DNA from: Escallonia rubra
Taxonomy: Eukaryota; Streptophyta; Magnoliopsida; Escalloniales; Escalloniaceae
Direction of reading: 5' to 3'
DNA length: 64,000 bases
Assembly (NCBI GenBank): GCA_033065855.1
Contig: JAVXUO010001447.1
Location: 86,476-150,475, forward strand
Below, piece after piece: positions 39,040 through 49,439 of this stretch. Below the pieces are notes generated by a model. The model saw nothing but the letters and a program-made list of their open reading frames with translations, did not search any database and was not told the DNA's origin. Position 1 is the first letter of the stretch. Every line of letters starts with the position of its first letter. The position numbers and the translations under genes are program-made.

Positions 39040-39149
39040 CCTTGAGCTGCCCCTTTCATCAGTTTTAGGCAGCCTCTAGGCTCAACAACATTCCATCAAT
39101 TCAGCTTACATCTTAAAAATATTTGTCACGTGCTTCCCAATTTTTAGCT

Positions 39150-39640
39150 TATACTTTTCCTCTTAATTAATATAAAAGAGTTTTTGTCACCTACCCTTCC
39201 TGATTGACTTGGTTTTATGGTTATACTAACTCACTAAGGATGGTTTTTAGATATTAAAGCATCCGAGATGTCATTATTTTGTCCGCATTTATTCAGTCTT
39301 AGGATTTGTCATGAAACATCAAAGGACTTATTTCTCGCAGCTTTGAGATAATATGGAAATGAGGTGATAAATTAGCTACAACGACGGTTGCTTTAATGGG
39401 CTGCAACCTCTCATTGGGTAACGATTAACATTTACAAAATATGGTCAGTGACATCATAAAAAGTGCCGTCAAGATTTGCCATTCAGTGTGCTATCGAAAA
39501 GCTACTATGTGTGTATATTCCGCGGTTATTCGTCACTAAATGGGAGATTCCTAGATGGTAACTTTCAATCGAGAGTTTGTCTTGTTATGTTAGAGTCCGA
39601 TTTTGCTCGCCAACTTCAAAATACAGTGCTGGTAACCAAA
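39150..39640. repeat. CHS upstream block, copy B
   Basis: It aligns with 26820-27250 and, more closely, with 45895-46100 and 47290-47800 (shared: TTATACTAACTCACTA, GGACTTATTTCTC, ATGGTCAGTGACAT, TGGGAGATTCCTAG). This shows three copies of the same upstream DNA. Confidence 0.75.
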
Positions 39641-40175
39641 ATTTGATAACTAAAATCAAGCTACAAACATGGTAAGAACACAACAATAAATTAGAGGGAG
39701 CGTGCTTGGATGTGTAAAGCCCAAAATTTGGAAGGTTTAAAAGGTTGCACATTTAGCTACTTAGAGACGGAGCAAAAAAATCTACATGATCGACCTTTAA
39801 AACATGATATGGCCGGCATGAAACATTAGGAGAAAATTCTTAATTGAGTTAACTTAACATCCAAAGGTTAAGCTCGCTTTGGAGGTCTGGAAAGCATTTA
39901 TCTTGCTACATCTTCTACGGTCACATTTGAGTGAGACCTCTCTATCACTAATTGTAATTGAGCTCTGCCTAGGATATGCAGGTACTAATAACCGAGTGTT
40001 GAACCTGTTGACTTCATGGTTAATCTCTTTAGGTAATCATAAGAGATCTGAAAGGGTTTCTTACTCAATGTAACTTTGATTTGTCTCTTAAAGCGTTTTC
40101 AAGGACTATATTAAAATGGAAAGGCAATCTTCATTGTATATATTGCAAACTTTTTTATTTTTATGACTACGGGTC

Positions 40176-43100
40176 AAAAGCCCTACCAAGATATATTAAC
40201 AGTCAACTAGAACACGACATAGTCAATATGTCCAAAATATGTCACCACAATCAACACACGCACCCAAGCACCGTACTTCATGCACAACAGCCTAAGGGCG
40301 TGGAAAAACTGACACACATTTGCCCAAGTTGAGGTCGCAGAGAAAGCTTGAGACCACAAAGCAGTCCAGTCCATGTATAATCTGTATACAGCTTCGTCCT
40401 ATAAAACAAGCCAAACAAAAGCGGAAAGAAACTCGTCGTGCACTCGATTGAGGAGAGAGAGATGAGTCCATGATCATTGGGTTGTCTGTAACTAATACAA
40501 AACCCATCCGCTTTGTGCTCAGGCCTTCTTTTAGACGCCGATGATCCTTTACACCACCCAGGCTTCCTTCATAGGCACATACACTCGATCATAAGAAACG
40601 ATGAATATGCCAAATAACATTGATTGGAAAAAACTTGATGCTTGAAACACGATCTGATTCCTCGCAATCCATATGCACCAGAGTGTGCCAGCAATATGCA
40701 CCAGAGTACGTAATGATTTAAACAGCCATGCCACCAACCAAATTGAAAGCGAGGTTTGCAGTGAATCAGAACATAAGCCAAGATTGTAGGAAAATAAGGC
40801 AGTAATGAAGACAGAAAAGTAGCCTGTAGTGTTATGCACTATTTTCTTAAGACAATATTTGCTCCCTTATAGTTTGCGTATAGTAGCAGCAAATATGTCT
40901 CTCAACATAAAATAGGCGAAACACTATTGATTACCGCAGATTGCAATCAGTATACAGAAATTTGAGAGAGAGAAAGAGAGAAATTCGAAGTGAAGTATGA
41001 GCAGGTGCCTTGAATAGGGGCAATCAGTTGTAACAGTTAAATAACTCTCAGGTATCATTTAACTGTCACAATCTGCAGACACAACAAATAGGTGCAAGCT
41101 TGAAACTAAAAGACATCATGAGTGCCTTTTGAATTTAAATAGAATTGAAAATCTGTTTAATTTATCAACAGTCACACTGTTTCAGTTCAAAAAGATCACA
41201 CTTACTCCGGTTCACAGGCTGAATTTGTCGCAAAAAGTCAAGGTTGGGCTCGAGGCGAGGGCTCCTAGCGACGATGCGCACGTGTGAAGTGTGCCTAAAA
41301 GCGCCAATAGTGCCTTTACACCGTCGCCCGTACCCGCGTTGGTGCCGCGACCGCGTGCACGCGCGTGTGCAATGCGGTACACCGCACATATGCGAGGGCT
41401 TGGCCATGCATTCCTTTTATTTCTAGAACAATAAGGTATGTTACATTGCCATTTAAATATTCTTAACTTTTTTATTTCCCAAGCAATATGGGAACGGGAA
41501 CCCACGTTATGATCCATTTTTCAACCCTATTAAATGCCAACTTTGAGAGTTTATATTTCTCTAACCTATAAATCAATTTGATTGATTCTTTTTGGATATT
41601 AAACCTTATAGTACAAGGTTCAATAAGGTATGGTCTACTTTATGAAAAAATTTCAACAATTTCTCCTAATTTTACAAAATTGGATTTTATCACATTTCCT
41701 TACTTAGAAAATGTACATCTCTCTATCTCTTGGTAGGCCTTACTAAGATAAAGGTGTCTTTCGACTTGAACCTTTACCATATAGCAATGAAATCAATCAT
41801 AATTCAGAGTAGCCTTAGCCTTGAACTAAGAATTCTTTGTGATTGATCGTCACTACTATGTGTAGAACTTCTCGATCGAATTTCCAAATACCTGCATATT
41901 CACAGCCTTATGCTAGCTACATCTTAGAATTTTCATAAGTATCATAGAGACAAGTTCAAATCTCGTAGAAGCGGCCTCACTTCCTGCACATATAGAGGTA
42001 AATCTAATAAGGTACACTTGTATGACCTGCACCCTAGGACATAGATTTATAAAGGGAATAACTCCCACCCTCCTCTTGTTCTCTGTACAAGTATGCATTA
42101 CCTTGAGATGGCATGAAGATTAAAATCTTCATCTTTTAGTGCGTCTTTGCTTATAAATATAACGTGTTTTGCTATTGAACTAGAAAACTATAGGTTACTC
42201 TAGTATCTAGTTGGTTTCCACGTGCATGTTACATCTCTTGTTTCATGAGCTTCAAATCCATTTCCCTAAAAGTCTACCATATTATATCTTTACCTAGGCC
42301 TTTTGTAAAGGGATCTACCAAATTACCTTTAAACTTCACATAGCTAACAGTAACAACTCCTTTGTTTAGTTGTTCTCTCACATAACTATGTCTAAGACTT
42401 ATATGTCTAGACTTCCCATTGTAAACCTTACTATATGCCCGCGTTAACAATGCCTCATTATCTCATAAAACTAGCAGACATTGACTTAGCCCATAAAGGA
42501 ATCTCTATCAACAGGTCTCTTAGCCATTCCGCCTCCTTGACCTCCATTGCCAAAACAATAAACTCGAACTCCATGGTCAAATGTGAAATCAAAGTTTGTT
42601 TCTTAGAAACCCAAGAAATAGCACTTCCGCCTATGGTATATATCCAACCACTTGTGGGTTTTGTTTCATCCGAGTCCATGATCCAGTTTGCATCTGTGTA
42701 CCCTTTCAAAAGATGCAAACTGGATCATAGACTCGGATGAAATATAGGTGCCAGTCGGCATTCTTACTCCAAAAGATGATACGTAGAACTCACAATCAAT
42801 TCAAGATGTTTCAAGTTGCCTGGTAACGTTGCTTCGGATAACCAAACTTGGAGAAATACAGTCCATTAATGGCTTGTACAAGAGGAGCCAGGAGATGCGC
42901 TGCTAACTTACCTACGAATGCTCCTGACTTTCCGAAACATCCGACAACATCGACATGCCCAGTAGTAAAGGATTTTAGGTGAGCAATATAGTGAGCATGG
43001 AACCCAGGCACCCAGTTAATGTCCTGAAACCTGTAAGCTGACTTCATCATAACATGACGCCATAATCCCTTGAGTAAAAGAATTCTCTACCAACACCATT

Positions 43101-44060
43101 AAATCTGCCCTGCAGATTTACAATACGAAAACTCTACTAACCTAACTATTAGGTGCGTAAGAATCCCTGCACTCAATTTGGTGGGAGGATCTGATTCATC
43201 AACTGAAGATTTTCTAAAACCCAACCCACCTTGAGCCAAAGGTTGCACAAGTGATCCCAGCTTATACAGTGCTGATTACGATAAATGGTTTTGCCGGATT
43301 AGAAGAAATTCAATAACATAGAGTGAACATGATAGTAGAGAGATGCCAAAAAATAAGTCACTAACATATCGTGACTGAGAATAGTCCAAAGCACCAACTT
43401 AATCAGTGTTAGATGCCGTGCGTGATAAAGCAATAACCTTGTCCAACCTTGACATTTTTGCCTAAGTCGGTCCATCAAAGCACTCATAATCGGTTTTTTG
43501 TTATTAATCCAGTCCAACTGCACCCCCAAGTATTTGCCCAAATCCGAGCTCAAAGGTATATGAAACTTAGTTTTAGTAAATTTAACTAGTCGTCAGATAG
43601 TGTTCATGCTAACCTCAACGGTTAAATTTTTCATAACTAATCAATTGGCCTGACTACCGATAGTAAGCTGCTTAAGTTTGCTATGTGTCCAGATTCATAA
43701 GGAAGATGAATAAAAAGAAAATTGTCATTCGCAGACAAAAGATGCGACATAGGGAGAAAATTCTATGAGGCAGCTATACCACAAACTCTCTGGAATCCAT
43801 TCCATCATGTAATGTCGTAGATAATGCTTCTACACACAAAATGAAAAGAAATGGGGAGAGCGCGGTTCCCCTTGTCGAAGCCCATAGATTCAACTTAAAT
43901 GTGGTCCCGGTGTCCCGTTGAATAAAACTAAGTATGAGACCATCGTAACATATTGCATTATCAACCTAATTCAACCAGTGAAAAGTCCAAAAGTATGTAA
44001 AACTTATTCCAAGAAATCCCAACAAACGTGGTCATAAGCTTTACTCGTGTCATTTTCAAG
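40176..44060 (-). pseudogene. LINE remnant, copy B, interrupted by a copia fragment
   Basis: 40176-40794 and 42744-44060 align with copy A (31229-34440). Recognisable pieces are LWCIWIARNQIVFQ (about 40660-40690, the zinc-finger linker of plant LINE ORF2) and, at 43299-43553, YLGVQLDWINNKKP..GWTRLLLYHARHLTLIKLVLWTI, the region after the RT core. About 270 bp of copy A are missing where the copia fragment sits. Many stops; dead. Confidence 0.65.
40795..42743 (-). mobile_element. Ty1/copia 3' part (RNase H end plus LTR-like DNA) inserted in LINE copy B
   Basis: The left junction with the LINE is at about 40794, starting TGTAGGAAAATAAGG, consistent with a TG/CA LTR end. 40795-42230 is LTR-like with a GC-rich patch (41260-41410). 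42240-42718 on the minus strand encodes the copia RNase H C-terminus: GYTDANWIMDSDETKPTSGW, MEFEFIVLAMEVKEAEWLR, then VYNGKSRHISLRHSYVREQL and FTKGLG, with a frame break between. It stops abruptly at a 27-bp inverted duplication (see findings). The upstream pol domains are absent. Confidence 0.65.
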
Positions 44061-44363
44061 ACCATAGTGACAAATTTGGTATTCCGAAATTATTCGGCAT
44101 GACTAATAATTCAGAATTTAGAAATTATTAGGAAAGTTTCATAAGTGAACGGGAAATAGTTCAGTGGAACAACAAACATCGTAGTATAAATCGGGAATAA
44201 ATCGATAATTGATAGTCTAGATTACAATATTTTAATTTTAAGTATAAAGTATAAGAAAACTTTTGGAATAACAAAAATATAATAATTCTTCCGATCTTTC
44301 AAGTGATGGCAAAAAAAAAAAGTTAGGGCGAAAAGTGCCATTGTGCTTATAATCATGTCTGCG

Positions 44364-44417
<54 letters not shown>

Positions 44418-44423
44418 ATATAT
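44061..44423. other. No gene; AT-rich with (TA)n
   Basis: AT-rich DNA with a TA microsatellite (about 44366-44423) leading into the GGGTCGTGATCC MITE. Nothing else recognised. Confidence 0.5.
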
Positions 44424-44557
44424 GGGTCGTGATCCATTGCTAGCGCTAGCACGTTGCTAGCGTTGTTTTGCCGTCCGCTATATAATATAGCGGACGATAA
44501 TTCACCGTCCGCTACATTATATAGCGGACGGTGCTAGCGCTAGCAACGGATCAGCTC

Positions 44558-44559
<2 letters not shown>
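44424..44559. mobile_element. 136-bp MITE related to the 1402-3389 fold-back element
   Basis: It starts GGGTCGTGATCC and ends GGATCAGCTCCC, nearly the same right end as the 2-kb element. It contains two palindromic units of the same type, CCGTCCGCTA...TAGCGGACGG (44472-44495, 44507-44531), and inverted GCTAGCGCTAGCA blocks. It is embedded in (TA)n on both sides. Confidence 0.8.
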
Positions 44560-44628
<69 letters not shown>

Positions 44629-44631
<3 letters not shown>

Positions 44632-45819
44632 TGATCTCGCGGGCAAATGGGGCTAAGTTGTCTGCGCGGTTCAGATCTTTTTTTTTTAAAAAAAAATAAA
44701 CCGTCTGCTACATAGTGTAGCGAACGGTTTCTTTTACCAAAATGCCCCTTCCCTCACGTTCGCTACGCTGTGTAGCGGACTACTTTTTTACCCTGACAAT
44801 TGTCATTCAAAAAGTCGTCATATACCCAAAAGTGTCGTAATTCTCAGTTCTTTTTTCATTTTCATCTCATTGAGCTCCACTTGCCACCATTTTCAGTTTC
44901 CTTTAAGTTCCAAGCTTCAAGTAACACTTTCTTCAAGCTTCACTCAAGCAAGGTAAGTTTGTGAATGGTGAAGTTTTTTTTATGGGTTGAATGATGAAAT
45001 ATATATTTTTTGTTATGAATATAAATATTTTTTTGAGATTATGTTTGTTGTATTTATCAATCTATTCATCAAAGTAATTTTAATTTGTGATGTTCAAGAA
45101 ATTAATTTGTTAACTTCAAAATTTTTATTATAGTTAAATTCGAATTTTTTGAGATTATGTTTGTTGTATTTTGGCATGCTAAATTTGTCTATTCATCAAA
45201 GTAATTTTAATTTGTTATGTTCAAGAAATTAATAATTATTAAATTGGAGATACTTTTGAGATTATGTTTGTTATATTTGTCATGCTAAATTGGTCTATTC
45301 ATCAAGATAATTTTGATTTTGTTATGTTCAAGAAATTAATAATTACTACATTGGAGATACTTTTGAGATTATATTTGTTATATTTGTCATGCTAAATTGT
45401 TCTATTCATCAAGGTAATTTTGATGTATTATGTTCAAGAAACGCCATTTGATAGTTAAGCGTAATCTATTTCTACATAGGTTTTGTTTCACAATGTCTGA
45501 TTTCGTGTCAAGCTCCAACACCCCAGTAGATGCTAGTGATCCGTATCTAAGGCGAATATTTCAAACATTGGAGGAAGCCGAAAAATATTTTCGAGCGTAT
45601 TCATTGAGGGTTGGTTTTGACATTAGAATCAAGACAACTATAACAAGCAACATAACAAAAAAAATATGCTCTCGCTTATACAAGTGTCATAGGAGCAGAC
45701 ACCCATTGCAAAATGAGACACACGTCAGTAATGATGATAGTGATGACGAAATAGGATATGCGTGGAAAAGACGACACTGCTTTGCGCTCACGAATTGCAA
45801 GGTCAAGATGTTCGTGTAA
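44629..45819 (+). mobile_element. Left part of a MULE-like element with the same palindrome family, FAR1-like gene inside
   Basis: Just right of the TA repeat, a CCGTTGATCTCGCGGGC... end leads to two diverged palindrome units (CCGTCTGCTACATAGTGTAG near 44701, CGTTCGCTACGCTGTGTAGC near 44758). An AT-rich leader and a FAR1-like ORF follow (see next entry). No right end was found. Because the same palindromic unit occurs in the 2-kb and 136-bp elements, this may be a truncated relative of the autonomous parent. That link is inference. Confidence 0.45.
45493..45819 (+). pseudogene. FAR1 DNA-binding-domain-like protein, N-terminal remnant
   Basis: The frame from MSDFVSSSNTPVD gives 108 residues with the FAR1-domain pattern: RRIFQTLEEAEKYFRAYSLRVGFDIR, then cysteines in CSRLYKCHRS and ALTNCKVKMFV at the end. 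FAR1 domains are WRKY-GCM1-type zinc folds found in FAR1/FHY3 and in the MULE transposases they came from. The protein stops where the domain ends; there is no MULE transposase or SWIM domain behind it, because the CHS upstream block begins. An upstream in-frame Met exists at 45430, but an intron-acceptor-like TACATAG precedes the MSDF region. Confidence 0.55.
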
Positions 45820-45829
45820 TTAACAAAAG

Positions 45830-47850
45830 AGATGTCATTATTTTGTCAACACATATAAACATTAGGATTTAGTACAAAGACTCATTTTTTTTTTTTTTTT
45901 GTCTTCTTTTCAATAATAAAAGAGTTTTTGTCAACGACTTTTCCAGATTTACTTGGTTTAATGGTTATACTAACTCACTAGTGATAGTTTTTACAACTTA
46001 GAGTATTAGAGATGTCATTATTTTGTATTTTTTCCTTTAGATAGAATTATTGGTATTTATTACAAATTAAAAACCTTTTTTTTCTTTTTGGTCTTCTTTT
46101 CTTTATTAAAAGAGGGGGTAAATGCACTTTGCCCCCCTCTACTTTAAGGCGGTTGCAATATGGCCCCCTCTTCTAAAAAAAGTTACATTAAACCTCCATG
46201 CACTCATCAAAACTGTGCAAAAATAAACGACCGTAACTGAGCTTGTCGAAATGTCACAACTACCCTTCTTTTAAACAGAGTTGAAAATCCGTTCTCAGAC
46301 TATTTGGGCCATTTGTGGTGGGTGAAGGTGGTGGTGAAGGGAGAATGGAGAGAAAAGCAAGGACCGGTCGCGGCGGCGCAAGGGGCAGCGGCGCGGGCTT
46401 GTTGCTGCCGCGAGTGGCGAAGGGAGAGAAGAGGAAGGAAGAGAGGGGGGTTAGCGTCGCCGACAGGGGGAAGAGGGACTGTCGGCGGAGCGCGGGGGGT
46501 GAGGGGAGAGAAGAGGACGTAGGAGGGGGGTGCTACCGACGGAGCGGGGTTATTACAGCAGCGAGGGTTGGCATCGCCGATAGGGGTGGGAGGGGGCTGC
46601 CGGCGGAGAGCTCAGTTGTTGCGGCAACGGAGGGCGGGGGAGAGAAGATGAAGGATGAGAGAGAAGGGGGTCGGCGTCGTCTTCGACGACGACGGAGAGT
46701 GGGGTTGCCGGCGTGAGATGCCAGGGTTAGCAGCGCAGGGGTGATAGAGATTAGGGTTTTCTGTGGGGGAAGGGAAATTAGGGATTTGGAAGGGCACGGT
46801 CGGGTCGGGTCGGGGCATGGATCGGGGCGGGTAGTGTTTGGGTCGGCCTATGTCTGTGAGAAAAGGGGCGGGCTCGGGTCGGGTTATACCCACTGAATTT
46901 TTGGAAATTCAACTTTTCGTTTTTGTTTTTTTTAAAAAAAAATTATGTTGGCCTTTAAAAGGAAGGTTTGCAAATTAGTTGAAATGAAAATGGTCAGTTT
47001 TTGCAAATTTTCTAGGATTTGCAAATGGTGTAAAATGAAATTGGTGGTTTTTTTGGTGATATTTTGCAAGTCTTTAGTATTTTAATAAGTCAAAAGGGTA
47101 GTTTCGTCCTAAAATTACATATTCTGGGTTCCAAATATTTCCCACTAAAAACGGTGTTAACTTGGATAGAAACCGTTATTTTTGCATAGTTTTGATGAGT
47201 GCAGGGAGGTTTAGTACAACTTTTTTTAGAAGAGGGGGTCATATTGCAACAATCCTAAAGTAGAGGGGGGCAAAGTGCATTTACCCCTTAAAAGAGTCTT
47301 TCTCAACTTGTCTCCCAGATTTACTCGTTTCGACGGCGCCATTCCATATTGAAAGGTGGTTTTATGGTTATAGTAACTATCTAAACCCACCCAAAAAAAA
47401 AACCTCTCTAAGGATGGTTTTTAGAAATCAAAGTATTAGAGACGGCATTGTTTTGTAGCATTTATTCATTTAAATAGAAATTTTAGGATTTACTACAACA
47501 AAATAAAAGGACTTATTTCTCCCAGCTATGGGATAATATGGAAATGAGGGTGCAAAACTATGATTGCGGTAATGCGCTACAACCTTTCGCTACGTAACAA
47601 TTAAAAGTTGCAAAAATGTGGTCAGTGACATTATAAGAAGTTCCATCAAGATTTTCCGTTAAATATGCTACCGAAAAAGTCAGTGTGGATATATAGACGC
47701 CTAATATTTGTCACTAAATGGGAGATTCCTAGGTGGTAGTATTCAATCGAGGGTTTGTCTTCTCATGTTATAGTCCGATTTTCTCACCAACTTCAAGTTA
47801 CAAAGATGGTAAAAACACAAAATCTCGACATCGTATCATGTTCATGCAAT
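45830..47850. repeat. CHS upstream block, copy C (orphan, split by a MULE)
   Basis: 45830-46114 and 47288-47850 together align with the DNA upstream of CHS2 (39150-39640). The first part contains partly repeated units (GAGATGTCATTATTTTG at 45830 and 46010). The orientation is the same as at CHS1 and CHS2, so a CHS gene would be expected just below 45830, where the FAR1-like remnant lies instead. No CHS coding sequence was found. Confidence 0.65.
46115..47287. mobile_element. MULE, 1173 bp, GGGGTAAATGCAC ends
   Basis: The ends are GGGGTAAATGCACTTTGCCC and its complement. The terminal inverted repeats are about 110 bp long with high identity. The 9-bp target duplication TTAAAAGAG is perfect (46106-46114, 47288-47296). 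The interior is strikingly GC-rich (46300-46880), unlike the AT-rich flanks, and holds open frames on both strands that I cannot assign. It may be a captured gene fragment (Pack-MULE) or 5'-UTR-like DNA. There is no transposase. Confidence 0.88.
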
Positions 47851-47854
47851 TTAC

Positions 47855-48942
47855 TAGACCTGGCAAAATGATGCCCGTACCCGTTACCCGAACCGTACCC
47901 GGTCCAAAATGCCAGGTACGGGTACCGATATTCTCTACCCGCCAAAAGCTGACCCGTACCCGAACCGACCCGTAATTTTCGGGTCGGTTCGGGTCGGTTT
48001 GCGGGTTACCCGGGTTTACCCGGTTCTGTGCCTATATATAGCTTTTTAGGGTTAGAACTTCTTATTTTCTTCTTCTTCTTCCCACTTGCTCTGCCGCCTC
48101 TGCCTCTCAATTCTCCCTCACAGATCCCCTCTCACAGGTTCCCTTTCTTACCGAAGTCACGATCACCCTACTCCACCCACGACGCCATGTAGGTCAGCCA
48201 CGGTCGGTTACTCAGCATCTCCGCCGCCACGGTCGTATCTCCTCCGCCACCGTTCGGTCACCACCGTGGCCCCGTCGTCACTGATCCGTTACCACGGTGG
48301 CCCCGTCGCCATAGATCAGTCACTACCGTGGCTACGTCGTCTCCGCCGCTACGGTTGGTCACTCCGCATCTCTGCCGCCACCGTTCGGTCACCACCGTGG
48401 CCCCGTCGTCACCGATCTGTCAACACCATGGCCCCGTCGTCATCGATCAGTCACTACCGTGGCTGCGTCGCCACCGATCTGTCATCACCGCGGCCACATC
48501 GCCACCTTCACTCCATCTCTGTGGTTGTTGCCTTGTTAGGTAGACTTTCAGTGTGGATTTTGATGGTTGCCATGCCTTCTGATGTGCAGATTTTGTTTTT
48601 TTTTTTTTTTTTTTTAGTGTTGAAAAATTTTCATATTGGTTTTAATTTTTTGATGGAAAGTTGTTGAGATTTTTGTGTAATGAAAATTGATGGAGAAATT
48701 ATAGTATTTAATTGTGGGAGGTTGTAATTAATGGTTAATTAAACTCTGTTTATTTAAAAAATAATTAATCAGAAATTAAGGATTTACCCGCGGGTAATAC
48801 CCTACCCGCCAGGGTAGGGTACGGATTCTAGATAATCGTACCCGAAAAAATCCGAGTATAAATTACCCGACCCGTTTTATCCGGATCCGACCGAGTATTA
48901 CCTTACCTGTACCCGCGCGGGTCGAACCGTTTGCCAGGTCTA
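47855..48942. mobile_element. Non-autonomous hAT-like element, 1088 bp
   Basis: The ends are TAGACCTGGCAAA and TTTGCCAGGTCTA. They are flanked by CAATTTAC / CAGTTTAC (47847-47854, 48943-48950), an 8-bp target duplication with one mismatch. Both subterminal regions are packed with ACCCG / CGGGT motifs, like hAT transposase-binding repeats. Inside, 48200-48510 contains tandemly repeated CCACCGTGGCCCCGTCG units that keep a frame open (48086-48667). That product is low complexity and I do not treat it as a gene. Confidence 0.8.
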
Positions 48943-48950
48943 CAGTTTAC

Positions 48951-49435
48951 CCCAATATCTATATATCCCGGCCGTAGATAGCTTTAGCTCCCAGTATCCC
49001 CGCGTATACTTTACAGCACTGGCTTCAAGTGCCAGCGGAATCAAAAGTACAACTATTCTCGCTATTGGGTGTCAGGAGCTTCTCTCTCTAAAAACCCAGA
49101 GCCACTCTCTCTAAACACAACCCTCTTTCTCCTCCGATCTCCACCACCATCGTCGGATTCCTCCACTGTGTGGTGGTGTGGTTTCAGTTGGTCAGGTTGC
49201 TCGGTGGTAAGGCGTCAGCAGATCTGGTGGTGGCGTAATGGAGCTGTGATGTTGGTTTGTTAGTTGTATTGCCGGTGGCTATTAGGTCCAACGGTGATCA
49301 GCAGCGGTTGGTGGACGGCTAGTAGTGGGAAGTTTGAACTCAGCAATAGCTAGGAGATGGTGGATGGTGGTCAGGCAGTGGCGGCGGCGGCGGCAACGGC
49401 AAAGACAGGGGCTTGCAGATCTACTGCTGGTGGGA
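48951..49435. other. GC-rich intergenic stretch, no gene
   Basis: Contains GGT/GGC-rich sequence (49140-49400) but no recognised protein or element ends. Confidence 0.4.
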
Positions 49436-49439
49436 TCTG

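Noticed and set aside
38904-39059. N-terminal extension of CHS2 by 52 in-frame residues
   Set aside because: It would cover the TATA box and CTACCA box, and the family start MVTVEEV lies at 38903.
48086-48667. A 193-codon open frame in the hAT element
   Set aside because: It is driven by tandem CCACCGTGGCCCCGTCG units; low complexity, no homology recognised.
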